The translations under genes were made by a program, and so were the position numbers. Shown here one piece after another: positions 1 through 6,744 of a stretch of DNA of 9,010 nt; within the stretch, counting starts at the first letter, position 1, and each line of letters starts with the position of its first letter. This DNA is from UBA647 sp964400545 (GTDB lineage Bacteria > Acidobacteriota > Aminicenantia > UBA2199), in NCBI GenBank assembly GCA_964400545.1, contig CAYNUG010000091.1, forward strand, positions 1 through 9,010, read 5' to 3'. Below the pieces are notes generated by a model. It was given only the letters and a program-made list of their open reading frames with translations, did not search any database and was not told the DNA's origin.

Positions 1-330
1 GATCTCATTCATTAGATATTCTTTCTGAATAAGTATTATGGTTACAGGGACAAGTTTGTTATTAAGATCAACCCGGATCGTCTTATTATAGTGATCTTCA
101 CTTTCAAATATCAAACTGACAAATGAGAGGTCATCAGGTACTTCCAGTTCGAAATATCCATCACTTAATGAGATCGTATATTTTCCCGTTTCTTTAGCAT
201 GTATTGAAACATTTTCGACAGATCTGAATCCGATATCTCTTACTACTCCTCTGATGATCTTCGGTATAACCGGAAGAGCAAAAAGAGCAAGGAACATTAT
301 TCCTGAGAGGATTTTTTTGCCGTATATCAT
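1..330 (-). CDS. Probable exported protein with carboxypeptidase-regulatory-like domain, partial
   Basis: Reading leftwards from an ATG at 330, an uninterrupted frame of 110 codons runs off the left edge, so only the N-terminal part is present. Residues 5-23 form a Lys-Lys-led hydrophobic stretch (core IMFLALFALPVI), consistent with a signal peptide or membrane anchor, although no clean AxA cleavage site is seen. Residues from about 28 onward follow the beta-sandwich pattern of carboxypeptidase-regulatory-like domains: GVVRD, then ENVSI, then a DGYFELEVP turn, then a strand ending FESEDHYNKTIRV. Such domains usually sit at the N-terminus of outer-membrane receptors or surface proteins; which kind this is cannot be told. 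The gene lies 74 bp downstream of the DUF35 gene on the same strand. No strong SD site precedes the ATG and the in-frame upstream region meets a stop, so the start is reasonable but not certain. Confidence 0.6.
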   Translation of the reverse strand, partial: MIYGKKILSGIMFLALFALPVIPKIIRGVVRDIGFRSVENVSIHAKETGKYTISLSDGYFELEVPDDLSFVSLIFESEDHYNKTIRVDLNNKLVPVTIILIQKEYLMNEI

Positions 331-404
331 TATAATTTTACGAAAAACTATAACGTAAGGTTTCAAAGAAAAATATAATCTAAAAGATCTCTATCAGGTT
401 ATTT

Positions 405-803
405 CTATAACCCCACATCAGGAACAAACTTATATGCATACATGATAATTCCTGTATTGCCGTCTTCTCTTATCTTTCTGAATTGGAAAGTCAGACTGTC
501 TCCTGTTTTCAGTTCTTCCGGATCACAATCAGTTATTTGTGCCATTATTCTGGGACCTTCATCCATCTGTACTATACCGATCCCGTAAGGTACCTGATCT
601 GTAAATCCATCCGGAGCAATTCTAATGATCGTATGGGTTAAGAGCTTACCTTTACCTGAGAGTTTGATCATATTGAAATCCCTGGAACCACATTCGGGAC
701 AGGCAGATTTTCCTGGAAAACTGATATGCTTACATTTATTACATTGAGCTGCTTCCAGACGATATCTTTGTGGTATTTCTCTCCAATATCTGGGGACTTG
801 CAT
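405..803 (-). CDS. DUF35 Zn-ribbon / OB-fold protein, third subunit of thiolase-HMG-CoA synthase complex
   Basis: A protein of 132 residues (133 if started one codon earlier) with the two-part DUF35 layout. An N-terminal rubredoxin-like zinc ribbon carries CNKC and CPEC cysteine pairs (C21, C24, C35, C38 from the start used here), followed by an OB-fold from about residue 45 to 130 with the typical GKGKLLTHTII and PYGIGIVQMDEG strands. In archaea this protein bridges acetoacetyl-CoA thiolase and HMG-CoA synthase and shapes a shared CoA site so that the intermediate is channelled; related DUF35 subunits are BbsA of toluene degradation and PhlB of diacetylphloroglucinol synthesis. It is last in the three-gene operon. 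Two ATG codons stand in tandem (806 and 803). The SD GGAGG lies 4 nt from the first and 7 nt from the second, so I chose the second, which gives a TGATG overlap with the thiolase stop and implies translational coupling. Confidence 0.88.
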   Translation of the reverse strand: MQVPRYWREIPQRYRLEAAQCNKCKHISFPGKSACPECGSRDFNMIKLSGKGKLLTHTIIRIAPDGFTDQVPYGIGIVQMDEGPRIMAQITDCDPEELKTGDSLTFQFRKIREDGNTGIIMYAYKFVPDVGL

Positions 804-1957
804 CATATCACCTCCAGTATATGAACAACACTGCTTCCTGCAGAACCGCCCATGTTTTGAGTTAATCCTGTTTTAATATTTTTCAATTGTCTCTCTCCGG
901 CTTCACCCCTCAATTGGGTCACAACTTCACATATCTGCGCGACTCCGGTAGCACCTACCGGATGCCCTTTAGATTTTAGTCCTCCGGATGAATTGACCGG
1001 GAAACTTCCATCGAGAGCTGTTAATCCATCCATGCTGGCTTTTCCGCCATCTCCGTGAGCTACAACTCCGAGGGCTTCCAGGACCAGGATCTCTGCAATA
1101 CTGAAACAATCATGGAATTCAGCAAAATCAATCTCTTTAATAGTTTTATCAGCCATTTTTAATGCTTTTTCAGCTGAAAGCTCGACTGCTTCCAGTTGCA
1201 AAATATCTTTTCTGCTACTAAGAGCTATTGAGTCAGATGCATGTCCGAAACCACTAATCAAAACTGGCTGTCTTTTCAATTTTTTTGCTTCTTCGACAGT
1301 AGTTATTAAAACTGCGGCTGCTCCGTCAGTGATCGGAGAACAATCGAGAAGTCTGAGTGGGTCAGCGATCATTGGTGATTTCATAACCTGTTCACTGGTT
1401 ATTTTGAAGGGGAATTGTGCATTCGGATTCATACTTCCATTTAAGTGATTCTTTATTACAACTGACGAAAGTTGATCCCTCGTTGTCCCGTATCGATCCA
1501 TGTGTGCTTTTGCCATCATTGCGTATAATCCAGGAAAAGTAACGCCATGAAACGCTTCATAATCCTGATCTGCCGCGGTTGCCAATGCATAGGTTGCCTC
1601 CTGACCGCTGATATCTGTCATTTTTTCAACGCCTACGGCAACAGCATAATCAGATATACCGGAAGCAACTTCAATACAAGCAGTTCTTACAGCCATTCCT
1701 CCTGATGCACAAGCGGATTCAACTCTCATTGCCGGAATATTATTACGTCCCATTTGATCAGGTATAAGGCTTGACAAGTGTTCCTGTCCGTTAAATAATC
1801 CGCCTGACATATTGCCAATGAACATAGAATCGATCCGGTCAGTACCTGCATCTTCAAGGCAATTAAAAACTGCTTCAGCTGCTATTTGTCTCAGGGATGT
1901 TTCCCATAACTCTCCCCATTTTATCAATCCGACTCCTATTATTGCTATTTTTCTCAT
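803..1957 (-). CDS. Acetyl-CoA C-acetyltransferase, archaeal / SCP2-type thiolase
   Basis: A 384-residue thiolase-fold enzyme of the class paired with DUF35 proteins. The nucleophilic cysteine is C83 in VESACASGGMA. The second half has HDCF at 282-285, in the place of the usual catalytic His/Asn region, and GHPVGATG at 331-338, the conserved acid/base loop; the glycine-rich end NMGGSAGSS is also typical. All key residues are present. By family and gene order the expected reaction is condensation of two acetyl-CoA to acetoacetyl-CoA, which the neighbouring HMG-CoA synthase pulls forward. It starts 10 bp after the synthase stop, and that TAG stop forms part of its own SD (TAGGAGA, 6 nt spacer). 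Relatives such as BbsB and PhlC act on other acyl groups, so the substrate is inferred from the partner gene rather than from this sequence. Confidence 0.88.
   Translation of the reverse strand: MRKIAIIGVGLIKWGELWETSLRQIAAEAVFNCLEDAGTDRIDSMFIGNMSGGLFNGQEHLSSLIPDQMGRNNIPAMRVESACASGGMAVRTACIEVASGISDYAVAVGVEKMTDISGQEATYALATAADQDYEAFHGVTFPGLYAMMAKAHMDRYGTTRDQLSSVVIKNHLNGSMNPNAQFPFKITSEQVMKSPMIADPLRLLDCSPITDGAAAVLITTVEEAKKLKRQPVLISGFGHASDSIALSSRKDILQLEAVELSAEKALKMADKTIKEIDFAEFHDCFSIAEILVLEALGVVAHGDGGKASMDGLTALDGSFPVNSSGGLKSKGHPVGATGVAQICEVVTQLRGEAGERQLKNIKTGLTQNMGGSAGSSVVHILEVI
807..815 (-). promoter_or_regulatory. Strong ribosome binding site deciding the DUF35 start
   Basis: The minus strand reads GGAGGTGAT, complementary over nine bases to the usual 3' end of 16S rRNA, just before tandem ATG codons at 806 and 803. 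It lies inside the last codons of the thiolase gene. The spacing favours the second ATG. Confidence 0.75.
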
Positions 1958-1967
1958 TTTATATCTC

Positions 1968-3014
1968 CTAATTGGGAACTAATATTTTTTTTCGATATTT
2001 GGCATAAGTTCCATATTCCAGATAGAGTTTGTACTCATCGAGTTGCTTTCTTATCAAAGGAGCTCTATTGCGGACCTCATCTATTTTTTTTGTGACCTCG
2101 AAGATAAATGTGTCACTTCCTGCACCTGATCCATAGGATACCAGAAGGATCAGATCACCCGGTTTCGCTATGTCCAGAGTGGCTGCAAATCCCATTGGAG
2201 AAGATCCGGAGTAAGTGTTTCCCAGCAGAGGAGATAAAAGCCCTGGTAGATATTGTTTCTCTTTAAATCCGAGTTGTTTTGCTGCAATAACAGGGAATTT
2301 TCCGTTTGGCTGATGAAATATCACATAATCAAAATCTTTCGGGGTCATTTTCGTTTTTTCCAAGATCGCATTTACCGAACCCGCCACATGTTTGAAATAG
2401 GCAGGAGCTCCCGTAAATCGTCCTCCATGTTGTGGATAGTGTTTATATTCACGTCTCCAAAAATCGGGTGTATCAGTCATAAAGCAATGAGTATCTTTTA
2501 ATTCGGCAATTAGGTTTTCTTCCCCCATTATATAGGCTGCCGCACCGGCTGCTGCAGAATATTCAAGAGCATCCCCCGGAGCTCCCTGAGAAGTATCTGC
2601 TCCTATTGCCAAAGCGTACTTAACAGCTTTGGATTTTACGAGATTAAGGGCAATGAACATTCCTTCGGTTCCGGCCTTGCAGGCAAACTCCAGATCTGCG
2701 GTATGAACGTATGGGCATGCTCCTATCGCTTCTGAGACTATTGTACCTGTAGGTTTTACTGCGTATGGATGAGATTCACTTCCAATATAAACTGCTCCTA
2801 TCTCAGCAGGGTCAATTTCCGCTCTTTTTAATGCATTGAGCGTTGCATTTACAGAAAGTGTGGCACTGTCTTCGTCAGGAGCAGGCACAGATTTTTCATT
2901 GAGGTTCAGCCCTCTTTTAAAGGAAGGTGCATCAGCTCCCCAGACCTTTGCGATTTCTTCCACTTTAATTCGGTATCTGGGGATCTTTGTCCCATATCCA
3001 ACTATTCCAGCCAT
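1968..3014 (-). CDS. Hydroxymethylglutaryl-CoA synthase, archaeal type
   Basis: A 348-residue enzyme that by family condenses acetyl-CoA with acetoacetyl-CoA to HMG-CoA. The N-terminus (GIVGYGTKIPRYRIKVEEIA) and segments such as GSESHPYAVKPTGT, ADLEFACKAGTEG and GADTSQGAPGDALEY closely resemble methanogen HMG-CoA synthases as I recall them, and the length fits the archaeal family rather than the longer eukaryotic or Gram-positive enzymes. The catalytic triad is visible: E80 (GSES), C112 (EFACKAG) and H234 (FHQPNGKFP). It is the first gene of the operon; the ATG at 3014 is preceded by AAAGGAG with a 6-nt spacer. The order synthase, thiolase, DUF35 matches archaeal mevalonate clusters. In an otherwise bacterial context this suggests ancient transfer from archaea, which only a tree can show. 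PhlA-like acyltransferases are a less likely alternative. Confidence 0.92.
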   Translation of the reverse strand: MAGIVGYGTKIPRYRIKVEEIAKVWGADAPSFKRGLNLNEKSVPAPDEDSATLSVNATLNALKRAEIDPAEIGAVYIGSESHPYAVKPTGTIVSEAIGACPYVHTADLEFACKAGTEGMFIALNLVKSKAVKYALAIGADTSQGAPGDALEYSAAAGAAAYIMGEENLIAELKDTHCFMTDTPDFWRREYKHYPQHGGRFTGAPAYFKHVAGSVNAILEKTKMTPKDFDYVIFHQPNGKFPVIAAKQLGFKEKQYLPGLLSPLLGNTYSGSSPMGFAATLDIAKPGDLILLVSYGSGAGSDTFIFEVTKKIDEVRNRAPLIRKQLDEYKLYLEYGTYAKYRKKILVPN

Positions 3015-3050
3015 TTGATTCTCCTTTGTTTGATTTTTTTAAGAACGGGA

Positions 3051-3066
3051 TCATAATATTTTTTAT
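3051..3066 (+). repeat. Second copy of the TCATAATATTTTT motif
   Basis: TCATAATATTTTTTAT on the plus strand matches, apart from one extra T, the minus-strand reading of 3138-3152 (TCATAATATTTTTAT). The two copies therefore face each other about 75 bp apart in the divergent control region. This copy is enclosed by CGGGA (3046-3050) and TCCCG (3068-3072), so it would lie in the loop of a weak hairpin in the synthase leader if that leader is transcribed. Confidence 0.35.
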
Positions 3067-3134
3067 TTCCCGATGATGTACTTAATGTAATGTTTGGATT
3101 GTGATTAACTACTGAAGCGAAATCCAGTTCGACC

Positions 3135-3153
3135 TTCATAAAAATATTATGAA
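3135..3153. repeat. Perfect 7-bp inverted repeat, candidate operator
   Basis: TTCATAA and TTATGAA are separated by AAATA. The element sits 15 bp upstream of a possible -35 for the AtuA-like gene and about 120 bp upstream of the HMG-CoA synthase start, a place that suits a regulator acting on both genes. AT-richness makes chance formation possible. Confidence 0.4.
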
Positions 3154-3231
3154 AGAAACAAAAATCTTTGTCAACGTATATTTCGTTAATTTAGTTTTTA
3201 AAAATCAAGGTGATATGTTACTATTTAACAA

Positions 3232-3235
3232 GAGG
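3232..3235 (+). promoter_or_regulatory. Ribosome binding site of the AtuA-like gene
   Basis: GAGG, part of AAGAGGA, lies 4 nt before the ATG at 3240 and supports that start over the in-frame GTG at 3210. A stronger-looking AAGGTGAT at 3207-3214 precedes an out-of-frame ATG at 3215 and does not serve this gene. Confidence 0.5.
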
Positions 3236-3239
3236 AAAT

Positions 3240-5042
3240 ATGGGAAAAAGTTTAATAAAAATTGGTAATGCGGGAGGATTTTGGGGTGATGATCTTTCTG
3301 CATTAAAAAGACAGGTTACCGGCGGAAATCTCGATTACGTTACATCTGATTATCTTGCTGAGATCACAATGGGGATCCTGATGAAGCAGAAATTGAAAGA
3401 TGAAAACATGGGTTATGTTTATGATTTCCTTTTTCAGTTGGAAGAAGTTATTGAAATAGTTATCAACAAAGGGATTAAAATTATAACTAATGCAGGAGGA
3501 ATGAATCCTTCGGCGTTGGCAATGAAGATCCGTGATATGGGTAAGAAAAAAGGTCTAAACTTCAAAGTTGCTGCTGTTGAAGGAGATGATATCTTTAATA
3601 AGATCGAATCAATATATCCTGAAAAAGAAGATCTTAAGAATATGGAGAATAATCTTGATTTTAAGGAAATAAAGAGCAAATTGCTCAGTGCAAATGTTTA
3701 CCTCGGTGTTTTGCCTGTTATCAAAGCTCTTGAATCGGGCGCAGATATAATTGTTACAGGAAGAGTGACTGATACCGCTATTACTCTGGCACCTATGATC
3801 TATGAGTTTGGATGGGAATTGAACGATTGGGATAAACTTGCTTCCGGTGTTATTGGTGGACACATTATAGAATGTGGTTCTCAGTCGACAGGAGGTAATT
3901 TTACAAACTGGAAAGATGTTAAAAAGTGGGACAATATAGGATTCCCCGTACTGGAGGTTTCTGAAGATGGATCGTTTGTAGTTACAAAACACAAAGGTAC
4001 CGGGGGGATCGTTTCAGAATATAGCGTAAAAGAACAATTGCTTTATGAAATGGGAAATCCGAAGGAGTATCTTAGTCCAGATGTTATCGCTGACTTTACA
4101 ACGATCAATGTCATTGATGAAGGTAATGACAGGGTCAGGATAGCTGGAATAAAAGGAAAACCCGCAACACATTTTTTGAAGGTCTCTGCCTCATACCTTG
4201 AGGGATATAAAGCCAGCGGATCAATACTGATCGGTGGCTTCCATGTTAGGCGTAAAGCAAAAATATTTGAAGAAATTTTCTGGAAAAAGATCGGAGTGGA
4301 TTTCGAAAAAAAAGAAACTGAACTTTTATGTCGGAATGATGATGATGAATATAACAAGACGATTCTAAGATTCAGTGTATATGATTCAGATAAAGATAAA
4401 ATAGTAAGGTTTGGAAAGGAGATCTCAACATTGATTCTTTCAGGTCCGGCTGGTGCTGCTGTCACGGGTGGAAGACCTGATTCTAGGACGGTTATAGGAT
4501 ATTGGCCTGCATTAATTAAAAAAGAACTTATAAATTCCAAAGTAAAAGTGTTTAAAACTGATTCACTCGACTTTGAAGAAACTGATATTCCTTCGGTTAC
4601 CGGATATGAGATTGATCATAAAGATCATGAAGAGTTTGAACAATCAGGATCTGGCAAGTTTCCCTATAAGGATGGAAATAAAATGCGTAAGATCTTTTTG
4701 AAAGATATCTGCCTTGCACGTTCAGGAGACAAAGGGGATACATCGAATATAGGTGTTATTGCAAAAAATGAAATTGTATATGAGTGTTTAAAAAAATATC
4801 TTGTTCCTGATCTGGTAAAGGAAATGTTTAATAATGTTTGTAAAGGAAGGGTTATACGGTTTGAGGTCCCGAACCTGATGGCTTTAAATTTTTTACTTGA
4901 AGAATCACTCGGAGGTGGTGGGGCGAAATCTGTTCTAATTGATGCACAGGGGAAATTATATGCCCAGGAACTCCTCAGTAATTATATATATGTAGATGAG
5001 AATTGTTATGCAATGATTGAAAAATCTTTGGATTTAAATTAA
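3240..5042 (+). CDS. AtuA-like acyclic terpene utilisation family protein (DUF1446)
   Basis: A 600-residue protein of the DUF1446/AtuA family. The N-terminal domain (about 1-450) opens with IKIGNAGGFWGDD and holds NAGGMNP (84-90), a GRVTDTA loop (174-180), ECGSQSTGGN (211-220) and a GPAGAAVTGGRP loop near 402-413, all family hallmarks. The C-terminal domain (about 482-585) is the small AtuA-associated domain, with the motif LARSGDKGDTSN. Both domains are fused and full length. AtuA belongs to the Pseudomonas citronellol/geraniol degradation cluster, but its reaction is not established, so no EC-type function is given. The start at 3240 has GAGG (3232-3235) upstream and fits the family N-terminus; an in-frame GTG at 3210 would add ten residues unlike the family. 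It is divergent from the HMG-CoA operon, which suggests a shared role in branched or acyl-CoA metabolism. Cytoplasmic; no signal peptide or membrane segment. Confidence 0.85.
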   Translation: MGKSLIKIGNAGGFWGDDLSALKRQVTGGNLDYVTSDYLAEITMGILMKQKLKDENMGYVYDFLFQLEEVIEIVINKGIKIITNAGGMNPSALAMKIRDMGKKKGLNFKVAAVEGDDIFNKIESIYPEKEDLKNMENNLDFKEIKSKLLSANVYLGVLPVIKALESGADIIVTGRVTDTAITLAPMIYEFGWELNDWDKLASGVIGGHIIECGSQSTGGNFTNWKDVKKWDNIGFPVLEVSEDGSFVVTKHKGTGGIVSEYSVKEQLLYEMGNPKEYLSPDVIADFTTINVIDEGNDRVRIAGIKGKPATHFLKVSASYLEGYKASGSILIGGFHVRRKAKIFEEIFWKKIGVDFEKKETELLCRNDDDEYNKTILRFSVYDSDKDKIVRFGKEISTLILSGPAGAAVTGGRPDSRTVIGYWPALIKKELINSKVKVFKTDSLDFEETDIPSVTGYEIDHKDHEEFEQSGSGKFPYKDGNKMRKIFLKDICLARSGDKGDTSNIGVIAKNEIVYECLKKYLVPDLVKEMFNNVCKGRVIRFEVPNLMALNFLLEESLGGGGAKSVLIDAQGKLYAQELLSNYIYVDENCYAMIEKSLDLN

Positions 5043-5058
5043 AATACTTTATCTGAGT

Positions 5059-5064
5059 GAGGAG
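5059..5064 (+). promoter_or_regulatory. Ribosome binding site deciding a TTG start
   Basis: GAGGAG followed by AAAA and then TTG at 5069. It overlaps the alternative GTG start at 5057, which makes the TTG the better choice. Confidence 0.55.
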
Positions 5065-5068
5065 AAAA

Positions 5069-5437
5069 TTGGAACTGAATTCTAAGGTAAGAAGAATAAT
5101 ATTGATTACCGGTCCATTATTATTCTCAATTTTCTCATCAATCATCTATCTTTTAGTTTTCTCTCCTCAGAGGAATACTGCAGATTTTTCTAATATTATT
5201 CTTGTGTTCTTTGCTGCGCTTGGATGGAGTGGACACATATTAAACGGGACAAGGGAAATGTTCAGAGTAACATATTGGCTTGCGGCAATATCTATCGTAG
5301 TTCCCATATTGATCTTTGAGGTTTTTAAATTATACCCTTACGATCTTTACCAGGGCAGGATCATAATTGCGCTGATAATTGCAGCTAATCTCTGGCTTTC
5401 AAATATTTATAAAAATCTCAGGAAGAGAGACGCATAA
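5069..5437 (+). CDS. Small integral membrane protein, function unknown
   Basis: A 122-residue protein with four hydrophobic segments at about 8-31, 40-59, 67-88 and 96-113. Short polar loops separate them, and the basic C-terminus NLRKRDA suggests that end is cytoplasmic. I do not recognise a family. The chosen start is TTG at 5069, 4 nt after GAGGAG (5059-5064); a GTG at 5057 would add four residues but is itself partly within that SD sequence. It begins 26 bp after the AtuA-like stop and is probably co-transcribed with it, though the pair may be accidental. Its last 20 bp overlap the end of the convergent M20 peptidase gene. The consistent hydrophobic pattern and good ribosome site support a real gene. 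Confidence 0.7.
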   Translation: MELNSKVRRIILITGPLLFSIFSSIIYLLVFSPQRNTADFSNIILVFFAALGWSGHILNGTREMFRVTYWLAAISIVVPILIFEVFKLYPYDLYQGRIIIALIIAANLWLSNIYKNLRKRDA

Positions 5438-6491
5438 GTTCAATGACCATATCTTTTGCCTTGATCATATCATCTATATGAATATGTTCATCCGTGGAGT
5501 GTTCTAACTGTGCTCCGATTCCCACTACTGCCATTTCGATTCCCATATTGTTATAAATTGAAGCATCAGTAAATCCTGTAATAAAGGTGGTTTCGGCCTC
5601 GATCCCAACCGATTTTAAGGCTATTTTCGATTGTTCAACAGTCCAGGAGTCTTCAGGAATGTCAACTGCTTTGCAGAGATTATCAATTTTAATTTCAACC
5701 TCAGCACCTGTCTCGGTAACTTTATTCCTGATGATCGTTTCCATTTTCTTTGCAAGTTCAGCACCTTTCTCATGATCCAGACTCCTGCATTCTGCCAGAA
5801 AAGTAACAGAATCGGGGACCCCATTCCTTATCATTCCTCCACTTATAACACCTACATTTGCTGTTGTTTCATGATCAAGCCTGCCCAGTTCCAATGCAGA
5901 AATTGCATTTGCAGCTGCGAGTATCGCGTTTATTCCTTTCTCCGGTTCCATCCCGGCATGAGCGGCTTTGCCTTTGATGGAAACATCTATCGCAAAATAT
6001 GAAGGACCTCCGATCACAATCGTATCCAGAGTGTCATTATCGAGCAGGAAGCCCTTTTTTGCAGTGAGAAGTGAATAATCCAGATTCTTCACGCCAAGCA
6101 GACCGATCTCTTCCTGTCTGCTGATTGCTATCTCAAGTGGAGGATAAGTATCCGCAGTCCTAAGTGCTTCGAAGAGTTCTGCAATTCCTGCTTTATCATC
6201 TGCAGCAAGTATTGTGTTACCGGCGGATCGTATTATCCCATTTTCTATTACCGGTTCAATACCTACTCCGGGTTTTACGGTATCTGCATGACAGGAGAGT
6301 AATATTGGCTCTGTTTTATCAGAATTTTTTGAAGGAAATTTTACAATAAGATTTCCGTAACTGTCTTTGATCGTATCTCCTCCCAATTTTTCAAATTCAC
6401 CTTTCAGATAGTTTATGAATTTTTCCTCATTTCCAGACTCACTGTCTATTTTAACCATCTCCATAAAATGTTCTATCATTCTTTCCGCCAT
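5418..6491 (-). CDS. PepT-like M20 family zinc metallopeptidase
   Basis: A 357-residue cytoplasmic exopeptidase of the M20 family, closest in look to the PepT-like group (tripeptidase-related). Metal ligands and catalytic residues are in place: H68 and D70 in SCHADT, bridging D98 in ILAADDKAG, the general base and ligand E127/E128 in RQEEIG, D151 in FLLDND, and H331 in EHSTDEH. The lid/dimerisation domain runs from about 165 to 275 and includes the conserved GKAAHAG stretch (174-180). All catalytic elements are intact, so an active di-zinc peptidase is expected; the exact substrate is not readable from sequence. The start at 6491 is set by AAGGAGG followed by AGAA; an in-frame ATG ten codons upstream would place the SD inside the coding region. 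It is divergent from the secreted C69 dipeptidase, suggesting linked peptide use, and converges with the membrane protein gene. Confidence 0.9.
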   Translation of the reverse strand: MAERMIEHFMEMVKIDSESGNEEKFINYLKGEFEKLGGDTIKDSYGNLIVKFPSKNSDKTEPILLSCHADTVKPGVGIEPVIENGIIRSAGNTILAADDKAGIAELFEALRTADTYPPLEIAISRQEEIGLLGVKNLDYSLLTAKKGFLLDNDTLDTIVIGGPSYFAIDVSIKGKAAHAGMEPEKGINAILAAANAISALELGRLDHETTANVGVISGGMIRNGVPDSVTFLAECRSLDHEKGAELAKKMETIIRNKVTETGAEVEIKIDNLCKAVDIPEDSWTVEQSKIALKSVGIEAETTFITGFTDASIYNNMGIEMAVVGIGAQLEHSTDEHIHIDDMIKAKDMVIELMRLSS

Positions 6492-6744
6492 TTCTCCTCC
6501 TTTTAAAAAGTAGATTATCAAATTCTATATATAATTACAATTTAGTGAAGAGTGTATGTTCATTTTTTTGAATATAGTTTGATTTTGCATTTATTGTTAA
6601 TACTATTAATACAGTGATTGTTTTTGCTATGATCGCTGTTTCTGCTGTTAAGTTGTCTACCAATTCAGGAACCGTCCCTAAAAAAGGTTTCATTTCTTGT
6701 GGTGTTATCTTTACATTTATGGTGGTGTTATATAGAATTGAAGA
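6492..6744. promoter_or_regulatory. Divergent control region between the M20 and C69 peptidase genes
   Basis: A 253-bp AT-rich region with no supported gene. The 11-mer TATATAGAATT occurs near each start: on the minus strand at 6521-6531 before the M20 gene and on the plus strand at 6729-6739 before the C69 gene, so it may be a shared -10-type element. A 10-bp direct repeat (6699-6708 and 6722-6731) brackets a TTTACA (6710-6715) that could be a -35 for the C69 gene, though the 15-bp spacing to TATAGA is short. Confidence 0.5.
6699..6731 (+). repeat. Direct repeat of GTGGTGTTAT before the C69 gene
   Basis: Two exact 10-bp copies, at 6699-6708 and 6722-6731, have a 23-bp period, about two helix turns. 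The second copy ends inside the putative -10 TATATAG. The position suits a binding site for a regulator of the peptidase gene, but no regulator is identified. Confidence 0.4.

Larger units (their letters stand above)
3015..3239. promoter_or_regulatory. Divergent control region between the HMG-CoA operon and the AtuA-like gene
   Basis: A 225-bp AT-rich region with no convincing gene. It must hold the promoters of both the leftward HMG-CoA operon and the rightward AtuA-like gene. It contains a perfect inverted repeat (3135-3153), a related half-copy (3051-3066) flanked by CGGGA/TCCCG, and a possible rightward -35 element TTGTCA at 3168-3173. The matching -10 (TTAGTT after 17 bp) is poor, so I do not assign exact promoters. 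Confidence 0.6.

Noticed and set aside
331..404. Terminator after the DUF35 gene
   Set aside because: The 74-bp gap is AT-rich with only a short AGATCT palindrome and no stable stem followed by a T run on the minus strand, so read-through to the left-edge gene remains possible.
2253..2501. Plus-strand open frame antisense to the HMG-CoA synthase gene
   Set aside because: It lies wholly within a well-supported gene on the other strand, has no recognisable domain, and its composition looks like a reverse-complement shadow.
3207..3217. AAGGTGAT plus ATG at 3215 as a separate small gene
   Set aside because: The frame is not that of the AtuA-like protein and shows no recognisable product; most likely chance.
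3210..3239. Upstream GTG start for the AtuA-like gene
   Set aside because: It adds ten residues not seen in the family, and the ATG at 3240 has its own ribosome site and begins right at the conserved IKIGNAGGFWGD region.
3609..3992. Minus-strand open frame of 127 codons inside the AtuA-like gene
   Set aside because: Antisense to a conserved protein, rich in Asn, Ile and Cys as expected from shadow translation, with no domain.
4043..4540. Minus-strand open frame of 165 codons inside the AtuA-like gene
   Set aside because: Long but antisense to conserved family motifs, Ser/Leu-rich, with no coherent fold signal.
6671..6691. Hairpin GGAACC / GGTTTC as a terminator or riboswitch part
   Set aside because: The stem has a mismatch and is too short, no T run follows, and no known riboswitch core is visible.
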